Part shown: piece by piece, positions 56,908-64,000 of the stretch | How positions within the stretch are numbered: position 1 is the first letter of the stretch | How the letters are laid out: each line of letters starts with the position of its first letter | Source of the DNA: Emticicia sp965283955 | GTDB taxonomy: Bacteria > Bacteroidota > Bacteroidia > Cytophagales > Spirosomataceae | Assembly (NCBI GenBank): GCA_965283955.1 | Contig: CBDIQW010000001.1 | Span: 5,270,001-5,334,000 of the forward strand | Length of the DNA stretch: 64,000 bases | Reading direction: 5' to 3' | Made by a program: the position numbers and the translations under genes | Notes under the pieces: generated by a model | What the model saw: the letters and a program-made list of their open reading frames with translations, nothing else | What the model was told of the DNA's origin: nothing | Databases searched by the model: none

Positions 56908-58410
56908 ATGAAGTCGAAACTAATTTCCGTGCTAACTTTAGCAATACTTTTACCTTTTGTAGGGTTTGCTCAGCAACTTAATTCAAAATGTAATTTACTT
57001 CCCTACTCAATCTTTAAAGCAGCATCGGATAAATCACCCGTCGTATTAAAGGTACTTGGTACAAGCCCACAATTTGGTGAAATTCCTAAGCATACGGGTG
57101 TATCTGCTTATAATCATTTAAAGTCTGTTTATAAAAAGAATACCAAAAATAGTAGAGCTGAAATTGATGACTTGTTGCAAGCATTAGGTTATACTGGCTT
57201 CAATGACCCAGCTTTTACAAGTAAAAGTTTAATTCCAGAAACTCTTCCTGCTGGAACAATCGGTTGGATGGGTGCATATTCTCGTGGACACAAATACGCA
57301 TGGTCAACATTAGGAAATGCTTTCCCAACTTTCAAAGTTTATGCTAAAGGCGGTGATTGTTTCCTCTATATCATGAAAAAATGTGGAAATGCTTTCTATA
57401 CACCAGCACCTAATTGCCCAGTTAGCCCTTGCCCATGTCCAGAAGGCTATACTTGTAATAGCCAAGGATGTTGTGAGAAGACTCCTATCGTAAATTTTTG
57501 TAAAACACAAACAATCAATATTACTGGTACAGGACAAGTAAGTAGTGGTGATGTGATGACAACCAGCAAAACAATGGAAATTGTGGCTGTCAACTCAACT
57601 TCTGGTAGCACAAAAGGTTTACTTTTAGGTTCATATCCAGTTTCAATTCGCTCGACTTATGATTTTAATGTGAAAGGAGAAGCTCAGTATTCTAAAACCG
57701 TTGAGGTTTGTACGGATGCAAATTCTGCTCCAGCACCAATGAATCTATCATTACCACTAAACTTAAATTATAAAATTACTAAGAATGATGTTTTGGTTGG
57801 TGATGGTGAAAAATTATATTTAAATGTAACAGATGACCAATTCAAGGCTTTGAGCAAAGCATATAAAGCAGTAAATGTAACTTCAACATCCACTCCAAAT
57901 TTAGAAGTTGCGGCTAAGAAAGTAAGTTCAAGTACAGCAACCGAAACAGCTTCAAGCACCTTTGGTGGTAGCGACCTGAAATGTGCTGACCAAAAAATTA
58001 ATTTCTTAGGCAAAACTGAAATCAAAGATGGTAGCGTAAAAAGTGCCACAAATGACGTGACTATCATTGGTGTTTATAAGAAAACAGGTAAATTGGACAA
58101 AGGTGAAACTCCAGAAAAATATCTTTGTCTTGGAAGCTTCCAAGTTCCTGTAAAATCTGCTTATGAATTTACAACTTCTGGTGGTAGCGATGTTTCTAAA
58201 ATCTTAAGAGTTTGTACTAAAGATGGTGTTGCTCCTGCTGACCAAAATATCAATGTTCCTGTGAAAATGACTTATAATTTCACAAAACAAGATGTTAGTC
58301 TTGGGGATTACAATAAAATTTATGTTACCCTTACAGAAAAGCAATACAAAGCTTTAAGTAAAAACTATAACCGTTGTTGTACCGAAGGTGGTGAAGGTAA
58401 GTGTAATTAA
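56908..58410 (+). CDS. secreted protein with Cys-rich linker and tandem duplicated domain
   Basis: A 500-residue protein with a signal peptide (KSKLISVLTLAILLPFVGFAQ). An N-terminal part (residues ~20-165) has YSRGHKYAWSTLGNAF. A Cys-rich linker (NCPVSPCPCPEGYTCNSQGCCEK) follows. Then a ~135-residue domain occurs twice: CKTQTINITGTGQ..LLLGSYPVSIRSTYDF..LNYKITKNDVLVGDGEKLYLNV and CADQKINFLGKTE..LCLGSFQVPVKSAYEF..MTYNFTKQDVSLGDYNKIYVTL, each ending in a FKALSKAY-like helix. No family recognised. It ends in CCTEGGEGKCN. Probably structural or adhesive. Confidence 0.65.
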   Translation: MKSKLISVLTLAILLPFVGFAQQLNSKCNLLPYSIFKAASDKSPVVLKVLGTSPQFGEIPKHTGVSAYNHLKSVYKKNTKNSRAEIDDLLQALGYTGFNDPAFTSKSLIPETLPAGTIGWMGAYSRGHKYAWSTLGNAFPTFKVYAKGGDCFLYIMKKCGNAFYTPAPNCPVSPCPCPEGYTCNSQGCCEKTPIVNFCKTQTINITGTGQVSSGDVMTTSKTMEIVAVNSTSGSTKGLLLGSYPVSIRSTYDFNVKGEAQYSKTVEVCTDANSAPAPMNLSLPLNLNYKITKNDVLVGDGEKLYLNVTDDQFKALSKAYKAVNVTSTSTPNLEVAAKKVSSSTATETASSTFGGSDLKCADQKINFLGKTEIKDGSVKSATNDVTIIGVYKKTGKLDKGETPEKYLCLGSFQVPVKSAYEFTTSGGSDVSKILRVCTKDGVAPADQNINVPVKMTYNFTKQDVSLGDYNKIYVTLTEKQYKALSKNYNRCCTEGGEGKCN

Positions 58411-58478
58411 GATTTTTAAGTGCATAAAAAGCCCTATTCACATCATAAGTAGTTATTTTTTGATTGTATAGAATTTTT

Positions 58479-58511
58479 AACGTAGGCAAGGTTTTAAACC
58501 TTGCCTACGTT
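58479..58511. repeat. 16-bp perfect inverted repeat
   Basis: AACGTAGGCAAGGTTT (58479-58494) is exactly mirrored by AAACCTTGCCTACGTT (58496-58511). A smaller related dyad, AAGGTTTCAAACCTT, lies at 58620-58634. Both sit in the 308-base gap (58411-58718) after the Cys-rich protein gene, which has no other visible feature apart from the terminator at its right end. The word GTAGGCAAGG..CCTTGCCTAC is likely a dispersed REP-like unit. Confidence 0.75.
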
Positions 58512-58663
58512 GTTTTTAGGCTAACTAACTACCTATAAAAATGCACTTTTTGCATCTTGCAATACACATCGTAAGTAAGGTAGTTCAAGTTCTTTGAATG
58601 TAGAATTTATTACATCGAAAAGGTTTCAAACCTTACCAACATTTAAGTTTAATGATACGACAC

Positions 58664-58696
58664 AAAAAAGCCCCACTTCGATAACCAAAGTGAGGC
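58664..58696 (-). terminator. terminator of the 58719-59981 gene
   Basis: On the minus strand GCCTCACTTTG pairs with CGAAGTGGGGC (imperfect stem), followed by a T6 run. It lies 23 bases beyond the stop. Confidence 0.75.
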
Positions 58697-58718
58697 GGGT
58701 ACTTGTTTATTGGAGTTT

Positions 58719-59981
58719 TTAGGTCTTTAATTTCTTCTTCTTTGCTGCTGGGAAGAGTACATTATTTAAAATTAAACGATACCCAGCCGAATTTGGATGA
58801 AGATTTAAATCAGTTGGTTCTTCGCCAACGTAATGTTGATAATCTTCAGGGTCATGGCCACCATAAAAAGTCCAAAAGCCCTTTCCTGCTGTTCCATGAA
58901 TATATCTTGCTTCTCCAATCGAACGATTCTCTGCAAGTGTAATTACATCAGGTCTGATATATTGTTTTTTGAAAGCCGTCGTTTGCCCCATAAAACCTTT
59001 AATCAAATTTGCGTGGTTTTGTGTAAGCATTGTCGGAATTGGGTCCCACTTTGCTGAGAATTGGAACAGTGAAAAATAATCATTGTTCTCGGTTACACCA
59101 CGTTCTTCTTGCTGATTATCAATGCTTGAAAATTCCATTTCATAAGGATTGGTAATTAGCCTGAAATCTTTAAAGGCAAAACAATTATCATATTTTAGTT
59201 TACTTTCAGCATTTGGGTCTGCACCGTCACCGTCGTAAGGAGCTTCTACAATATCAACTCCGTCAGCCGCCAAAGCAATATCGAAAGTATCGGTTGCATT
59301 ACACATTGCAAACATATAACCACCACCGAACACAAAATCTCTGATTTTTCTTGAAACTCCTAATTTCAAATCAGGTATTTTTGTATAACCAAATTTCTTA
59401 GCAATTGTTTCGGCTTCTTGTTTTTGTTCTTGATACCACGCTTGTCCACGCATACGCAAGAATTTCCCGAATTGCCCCGTAAAATCTTCATGGTGGAGGT
59501 GGAGCCAATCGTATTCTGGAAGTTTGTTTTCTAAAACTTCTTCATCAAAGATTTTATCGTAGGGAATTTCGGCATAAGTAAGAACTAATGTAACGGCATC
59601 ATCCCACGGTTGTGTAGTTTTTGGTGAATAAACAGCAATTTTGGGAGCTTTGTTCAATTTTACCGCATCCATGTTAGCATCATTCGACGCAATTATGTTC
59701 AAAATTGATTGCGATTCTGCTTCCGAAATTACTTCATAACTCACACCACGAATCACACATTCATTGATAAAAGTTTGCGAAGCTGTAAATAAAAAGCTCC
59801 CACCTTTATAATTAAGCAGCCATTCAACCTCAGTTCCATGAGTTTTTAATAGCCAAAATGCTATCCCGTAAGCTTTCAAATGGTTTCGTTGTGTTTCATC
59901 CATCGGAATCAAAATGCGATTAGCAAAAAGATTGGATGATAACGAAAACGTCAACAATACTAATAGTGTCAGTTTCTTCAT
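58719..59981 (-). CDS. conserved secreted protein often labelled asparagine synthetase B
   Basis: A 420-residue protein with a signal peptide (KKLTLLVLLTFSLSSNLFAN). N-terminal RILIPMDETQRNHLKAYGIAFWLLK, then PKIAVYSPKTTQPWDDAVTLVLTYAEIPYDKIFDEEVL and YDWLHLHHEDFTGQFGKF, and KIRDFVFGGGYMFAMCNATDTF (a GATase-like Cys pocket). The family appears throughout Bacteroidota and databases call it asparagine synthetase B, but there is no AS ATP-pyrophosphatase domain and the protein is exported, so that name is not supported. I would call it an unknown GATase-like periplasmic protein. A terminator follows. Confidence 0.75.
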   Translation of the reverse strand: MKKLTLLVLLTFSLSSNLFANRILIPMDETQRNHLKAYGIAFWLLKTHGTEVEWLLNYKGGSFLFTASQTFINECVIRGVSYEVISEAESQSILNIIASNDANMDAVKLNKAPKIAVYSPKTTQPWDDAVTLVLTYAEIPYDKIFDEEVLENKLPEYDWLHLHHEDFTGQFGKFLRMRGQAWYQEQKQEAETIAKKFGYTKIPDLKLGVSRKIRDFVFGGGYMFAMCNATDTFDIALAADGVDIVEAPYDGDGADPNAESKLKYDNCFAFKDFRLITNPYEMEFSSIDNQQEERGVTENNDYFSLFQFSAKWDPIPTMLTQNHANLIKGFMGQTTAFKKQYIRPDVITLAENRSIGEARYIHGTAGKGFWTFYGGHDPEDYQHYVGEEPTDLNLHPNSAGYRLILNNVLFPAAKKKKLKT

Positions 59982-60250
59982 TATTTTCTATAAAAATTAT
60001 GTATTCAAATGTAGCAATCTTTATACCAATTATCAACGAAATTGCTATTTGATTATTAGTTGAAGCTCAATGAATTTTTGAATGACATTCTAAAATTACA
60101 ACTCATTTAACCGAAAAAGAAGTGAATCTGTTTAAAAAAATGATAAACGGTTGAATCACCTACATTAATCGTTTGTGCTTTTGAAAACTCTTGATGAATT
60201 TTGTATCATTGAAATCTAAGTACAAAACGTACTAAATTTAAGGTAAAAAC

Positions 60251-61496
60251 ATGAATTTAAAAGAAAATGTCAGCGAAGGTTTACGCTCTATCAAGGGTAA
60301 TATGCTTCGTACTGTACTTACTGCTTTAATCATTGCGATTGGTATCACATCGTTAGTAGGAATCTTGACAGCTATTGATGGAATGCAAAGTTCGGTCGAT
60401 AATAGTTTTGCGGGGCTTGGTGCAAACTCTTTTGATATAAAAGGCACCACGAATGTTTCGCCGTAGAAGTGGGGGTGTAAATGACAAAGATTTTCCACCC
60501 ATCGAATACCGTGAGGCAAAGCAATATAAACAGCTTTTTCAAGCAAAAAACTCTGGTGCAACCGTCAGTATTTTTACGAGTGTAACTGGTGCTGCTCAGT
60601 TAAAATATAAATCAATTAAGACAAATCCCAATAGTTTGATTCGTGGAATTGACACTGATTACCTGGATATGAAGGGTTATAAATTGACGGCTGGCCGAAA
60701 TATAAGTGATAATGACATTGATTTTACAAATAATGTAGTGATTTTGGCCAATGAATTGGCCGTTTCACTATTTCCAAAGGAAAGCCCAATCGATAAAGAA
60801 ATTTCATTACTCGGTTTAAGGTTCAAAGTAATTGGTGTTTTAGAGAAAAAAGGAAGCATTACTGGTGGAGGCGATGACCGTGTGGCACTTGTTCCGCTCG
60901 AAACTGGTCGTCAAATTGCAGGGAATAGGAAATTGACTTTTGATATTACTACTTCGGTAAAAAATGTTTCAGACATGGATTACATTATTGGTGAAGCCGA
61001 AGCTGTCATGCGTAGAGTTCGGAAAGATGCCATCGGAAAGTCTGCTTCGTTTGAAATTGAGCGTTCTGATGCACTGGCAAAAGATTTTGAAGAGGTAACT
61101 GGCTATTTACGAGTAGGTGGGTTTGGAATCGGAATTATCACGCTCTTGGGAGCAACCATTGCTCTGATGAATATTATGATGGTTTCGGTTACGGAACGAA
61201 CTCGTGAAATAGGAATCAGAAAAGCCATTGGAGCTACTCCATTCAAGATTCGTTTGCAGTTCTTGATGGAAGCAATTGTGATTTGTATTTTAGGTGGAAT
61301 TGCAGGGATTATCATGGGAATTGGTATTGGCAACGTGATTGCCAAGTTTATAAGCGATAAAAGTAGTTTCATAATTCCGTGGGCTTGGATAATGATGGGC
61401 TTTGTTGTGTGCGTATTTGTGGGTATTTTGTCTGGATTTTATCCCGCCTACAAAGCCTCAAAACTCGACCCGATTGAATCTTTGAGATACGAATAA
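60251..61496 (+). pseudogene. MacB/FtsX-like ABC transporter permease, one frameshift
   Basis: A 415-residue FtsX-superfamily permease in two frames. The first gives NLKENVSEGLRSIKGNMLRTVLTALIIAIGITSLVGILTAIDGMQSSV and breaks at KGTTN near 60450. The second continues FRRRSGGVNDKDFPPIEYREAKQYK through the periplasmic MacB_PCD domain (RGIDTDYLDMKGYKLTAGRNISDNDI) to the C-terminal helices (GFGIGIITLLGATIALMNIMMVSVTERTREIGIRKAIGATPFKIRLQFLMEAI). Either two bases were lost or one gained. No ABC ATPase gene is nearby. A terminator follows. Confidence 0.85.
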
Positions 61497-61529
61497 TTGA
61501 AGTGATTTCGATATAATAGCTTTTAAAAG

Positions 61530-61560
61530 CCTCATATTCTTAGAATTATGAGGTTTTTTT
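61530..61560 (+). terminator. Rho-independent terminator
   Basis: CCTCATATTCT and AGAATTATGAGG form a near-perfect stem (one bulged T), followed by T7. It ends the FtsX-like permease gene. Confidence 0.88.
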
Positions 61561-61574
61561 GTGCTTTGTAAAAA

Positions 61575-61602
61575 TTGAAAAATTATTAAACGGATACATT
61601 TG
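61575..61602 (+). promoter_or_regulatory. Bacteroidota-type promoter of the WG-repeat gene
   Basis: TTG (61575-61577) and TACATTTG (61595-61602), spacer 17, match the -33/-7 pattern TTG...TAnnTTTG. It lies 70 bases upstream of the start. Confidence 0.45.
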
Positions 61603-61671
61603 GCATAATGTTTGGAATATCAAATAAAAGCATCTGAAAGGTTTTCAGGTTGACTATTACAATATTTTGCT

Positions 61672-62892
61672 ATGAGAATAAGTGTATTTATAGGTCTGGT
61701 TAGTGTTTTTGGTAGCTTGTGTTTCAATACTTTCGCTCAAAAAGAACACATTGAAGAACCGATTGCTCCTAAAAGAGAAAGTATCGGCCTTTTTTTCTAT
61801 GATGGAATGGCTAAAGTAAACATCGGAGGAAAATTTGGTTTTATTAACCGCCAAGGTATTTTGCAGATTCCATGTCAGTTTGATAAAGTATCAGATTTTA
61901 AAGACGGACTCGCAATTGTCACCGAAAATAATCGTCATAGTTTTATTCGTACAGATGGCTCGTTACTCACGCCCTTGATTTTTGATAAATGCGAGCCTTT
62001 CTTCAATGGTTTTGCAATGGTAAGTTTCCAAAATAAATATGGTTTTATTGATAAAAATGGAAAAATTGTAGTTTATCCACGCCATGATTTTGCAATGGGC
62101 TTCAGCGAAGGTTTGGGCTTAGTCGGCAAAGATGGTCACAACGGATATATAGATGTTAAAGGAAAATTAGTTATTGATTATCAATTTGAGTTTTCATTGC
62201 CATTTTCAGAAGATTATGCAGTATTTATGAAAAATGGTAAGTTTGGGTACATTAATAAAAAAGGTAAGGTCGTAATCGAACCAAAGTATGATTTGGCAAG
62301 TTCGTTTCACGAAGGAGTTGCCTCGGTAAAGCTTGAAAACTTTTCTGGTGTGATTGATAAAAAAGGCAATTTTATAGTAAAACCCACCTATCAGACCATT
62401 CGTAGTTTTAAAGAAGGAGTTTCGGTTATAATGAAAAATAATAAATTTGGTGTAATTGACCACCAAGGAAAAGAAATAATATCACCACGCTACGATTTAT
62501 TGGATGATTTTGAAGACGGCATTGCGGTTTTTAAAGCCAACAAAAAGTATGGTTTTGTAAATCAACAAGGTTATGAGTTTATTCCTGCTACTTTCGATAA
62601 AGCCAGTGCATTCGACCAAGGAATGGCCGCTGTTAAACTCAATGGTAATTTTCATTATATAGATTTACAAGGTAGAATTGTTTATACTTCTCCGCTCGAC
62701 CCAAAGTATGACGAAGAAAGCAACATAGTTTTGGCAAAACTCGATAAGAAAAAAGGCTACATTGATGGAAAAGAAAAAATCTTAGTCAGCCTTGACGATT
62801 CGTTTTCGCCAGCCCGTGTGGTATTATTGATTAATAGTAATGAGTATGTCATCAGTAGTGCAGAAGCCTTACGTCAAAATAAATTTATTTGA
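61672..62892 (+). CDS. WG-repeat-containing secreted protein
   Basis: A 406-residue protein with a signal peptide (MRISVFIGLVSVFGSLCFNTFAQ) and about eight WG repeats: KFGFINRQGILQIPCQFDKV, KYGFIDKNGKIVVYPR, HNGYIDVKGKLVIDYQF, KFGYINKKGKVVIEPKY, FSGVIDKKGNFIVKPTY, KFGVIDHQGKEIISPRY, KYGFVNQQGYEFIPATF. WG repeats are beta-rich and of unknown function, often adhesive or binding. Its end overlaps the convergent serine-hydrolase gene by 8 bases. Confidence 0.9.
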   Translation: MRISVFIGLVSVFGSLCFNTFAQKEHIEEPIAPKRESIGLFFYDGMAKVNIGGKFGFINRQGILQIPCQFDKVSDFKDGLAIVTENNRHSFIRTDGSLLTPLIFDKCEPFFNGFAMVSFQNKYGFIDKNGKIVVYPRHDFAMGFSEGLGLVGKDGHNGYIDVKGKLVIDYQFEFSLPFSEDYAVFMKNGKFGYINKKGKVVIEPKYDLASSFHEGVASVKLENFSGVIDKKGNFIVKPTYQTIRSFKEGVSVIMKNNKFGVIDHQGKEIISPRYDLLDDFEDGIAVFKANKKYGFVNQQGYEFIPATFDKASAFDQGMAAVKLNGNFHYIDLQGRIVYTSPLDPKYDEESNIVLAKLDKKKGYIDGKEKILVSLDDSFSPARVVLLINSNEYVISSAEALRQNKFI

Positions 62893-63940
62893 GCGATTTT
62901 CTCACATAGTTAAGTATTTCGGTATGGTATCTGAATGCTTTGTCTAATTCTTCTGGATGCCAAACAAAATTATCTAAGATGACAAGGCTCGTTTGCGTTT
63001 CAGGAAAATAAAAATTCATCGAAATAAATCCTGGAGCATATCCAGTTTGTCCGAGTTGAAGTAAGCTTTCCTTATCATCAACTGTAATTCCGTAGCCGTA
63101 TTCAGTTTTTCCAAAAAGTGGATGTTGTCGCACCGCTACTGGTTGCTTGGTTTTCATCAACTGAAAAGTAGCTGGTTTAAATAGTTTCCCCGAATACAGC
63201 CATTCGTTCCATTTTATTAAATCATCAATAGCAGAAATAAATCCGCCCGCTGCTGGATAATTCTCAAATGTCGCTGTTTCAAATACTAAATGTCCGTTCG
63301 CTTGCTCGGAATATCCTTTAACTAAGTTTTTGTACTTTTTTAAGTTTGGATGAAATGTGTTTAGCATTCCACACTTCTTAAAAAGTTCGTCTGAAAGTTG
63401 TGCAAATGATTGCTGCGTGACACTTTCAAGAATCTGTGCCAGTAAATCATAGCCAATTTGTGAATACGCATATTGTGCTGCCGCCTTAAATGAAAGAGGT
63501 TTGTTTAATGCTGTAATTCCATGCGTATGAGTCAAAAGCTGATGAATTGTGACTGAATCTGCCCAAGTTCTTCTTAAATTAGGTAAATAGCTTTTGATAG
63601 GTTTGTGCAGTTCCACCTTTCCCGCATCGAATGCACGTAGCACTAAGGCTGCTGTAAATTGCTTACTGATTGAACCAATGACAAATTGATCATTGCGTTT
63701 TAGCAGGGTTTTCTTTTCATTATCAGCAAAGCCTTTTATTTTGAAATATTGTATTTTTCCATGTTTTGTAATTGCAATAATTCCATTAAACGGTTTTACT
63801 GATTTTGCATTTATTAGAGAATCAATTTGATTTGATAAAATAGTTTTATCTTGCCCAAATGAATTTTGAAAAGATAGATAACCAAAAAATAGAAAGTAAA
63901 TGAGTGATTTTTTTAATATCATTTTGCGTGATTGTAGCAC
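62885..63940 (-). CDS. serine hydrolase (beta-lactamase/DD-peptidase family)
   Basis: A 351-residue protein with a signal peptide (KKSLIYFLFFGYLSFQNSFGQ) and a class C-like domain: SISK in IGSISKQFTAALVLRA, YSQ in YAYSQIGYDLLAQIL (Tyr site), and GQTGYAPGF in the KTG position. Paralogous to the N-domain of the D-aminoacylase fusion at 17712-20250 in general fold. Substrate unknown: D-peptides, esters or amides. Confidence 0.9.
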   Translation of the reverse strand: MLQSRKMILKKSLIYFLFFGYLSFQNSFGQDKTILSNQIDSLINAKSVKPFNGIIAITKHGKIQYFKIKGFADNEKKTLLKRNDQFVIGSISKQFTAALVLRAFDAGKVELHKPIKSYLPNLRRTWADSVTIHQLLTHTHGITALNKPLSFKAAAQYAYSQIGYDLLAQILESVTQQSFAQLSDELFKKCGMLNTFHPNLKKYKNLVKGYSEQANGHLVFETATFENYPAAGGFISAIDDLIKWNEWLYSGKLFKPATFQLMKTKQPVAVRQHPLFGKTEYGYGITVDDKESLLQLGQTGYAPGFISMNFYFPETQTSLVILDNFVWHPEELDKAFRYHTEILNYVRKSLK

Positions 63941-64000
63941 AAGTTTTTAACTTGAAAAAAAAGAAAATATTTAGTCTGCAAAAGTCAAATCTTCAGGCTT

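Noticed and set aside
58719..59981. Asparagine synthetase B
   Set aside because: No ATP-pyrophosphatase domain, and a Sec signal peptide is present.
1..64000. rRNA, tRNA, CRISPR arrays, IS elements or prophage
   Set aside because: Intergenic regions were read on both strands; no cloverleaf, spaced direct repeats, transposase or phage structural genes were found. Short gene-free gaps make missed tRNAs unlikely but not impossible.

Overview
The window is AT-rich chromosomal DNA from a member of the Bacteroidota, most likely order Cytophagales (Emticicia/Arcicella/Flectobacillus-like; the genus is a guess). Supporting traits are a bacterial geranylgeranylglyceryl-phosphate synthase, a split transketolase, the bacillithiol-system protein YtxJ, a CrtY-type lycopene cyclase, surface proteins with the VGIGT motif, stand-alone LytTR regulators, and promoter-like TAnnTTTG boxes with no obvious Shine-Dalgarno sequences. 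I saw no rRNA, tRNA, IS element, prophage or CRISPR array.

Layout. 1-8 kb: capsule/exopolysaccharide export (Wzc, Wza, Wzi-like), a UDP-sugar dehydrogenase, a radical SAM/SPASM protein and outer-membrane proteins. 9-14 kb: GGGP synthase, a second radical SAM protein, 3-methyladenine DNA glycosylase, a phosphodiester glycosidase and a lone nuoD. 14-21 kb: a leftward operon encoding a secreted serine-hydrolase/D-aminoacylase fusion, a DUF1611 (DgcN-like) protein, a dipeptide-epimerase (DgcA-like) protein and an APC permease, with a divergent Lrp/AsnC regulator; it reads as a D-amino-acid or peptidoglycan-fragment catabolic unit. 21-32 kb: crtY, lipA, osmC, ytxJ, an alpha-oxoamine synthase, a YhhN-like protein, an XRE/IrrE-like regulator, exbB/exbD, a CvfB-like protein and an alanine-type aminotransferase. 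32-34 kb: an ECF sigma factor operon with a repeat-containing putative anti-sigma factor and a Spy/CpxP-like protein. 34-41 kb: a two-component system, an orphan membrane protein, a LytTR regulator, a VGIGT surface protein and a subtilisin. 41-45 kb: the two halves of transketolase, separated by an AAA ATPase plus DUF4276/TOPRIM-like pair that looks like a defence module. 45-64 kb: bcp, an M23 peptidase, a VapBC-like pair, an FAH-family enzyme, M48 and M1 peptidases, GNAT, DinB, a WD40 protein, a DivIVA-HhH protein, folB, secreted proteins, an FtsX-like permease, a WG-repeat protein and a serine hydrolase.

A striking window-wide property is that about fifteen otherwise recognisable genes are broken by single-base indels, often in homopolymers, and one (the transketolase C-half) by an in-frame TGA. 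The reading frames resume exactly where the protein family predicts. This looks more like uncorrected indel sequencing error than mass gene decay. I merged these genes into single entries typed pseudogene and noted where the frame breaks. Many convergent or tail-end junctions carry strong perfect-dyad terminators, listed separately.
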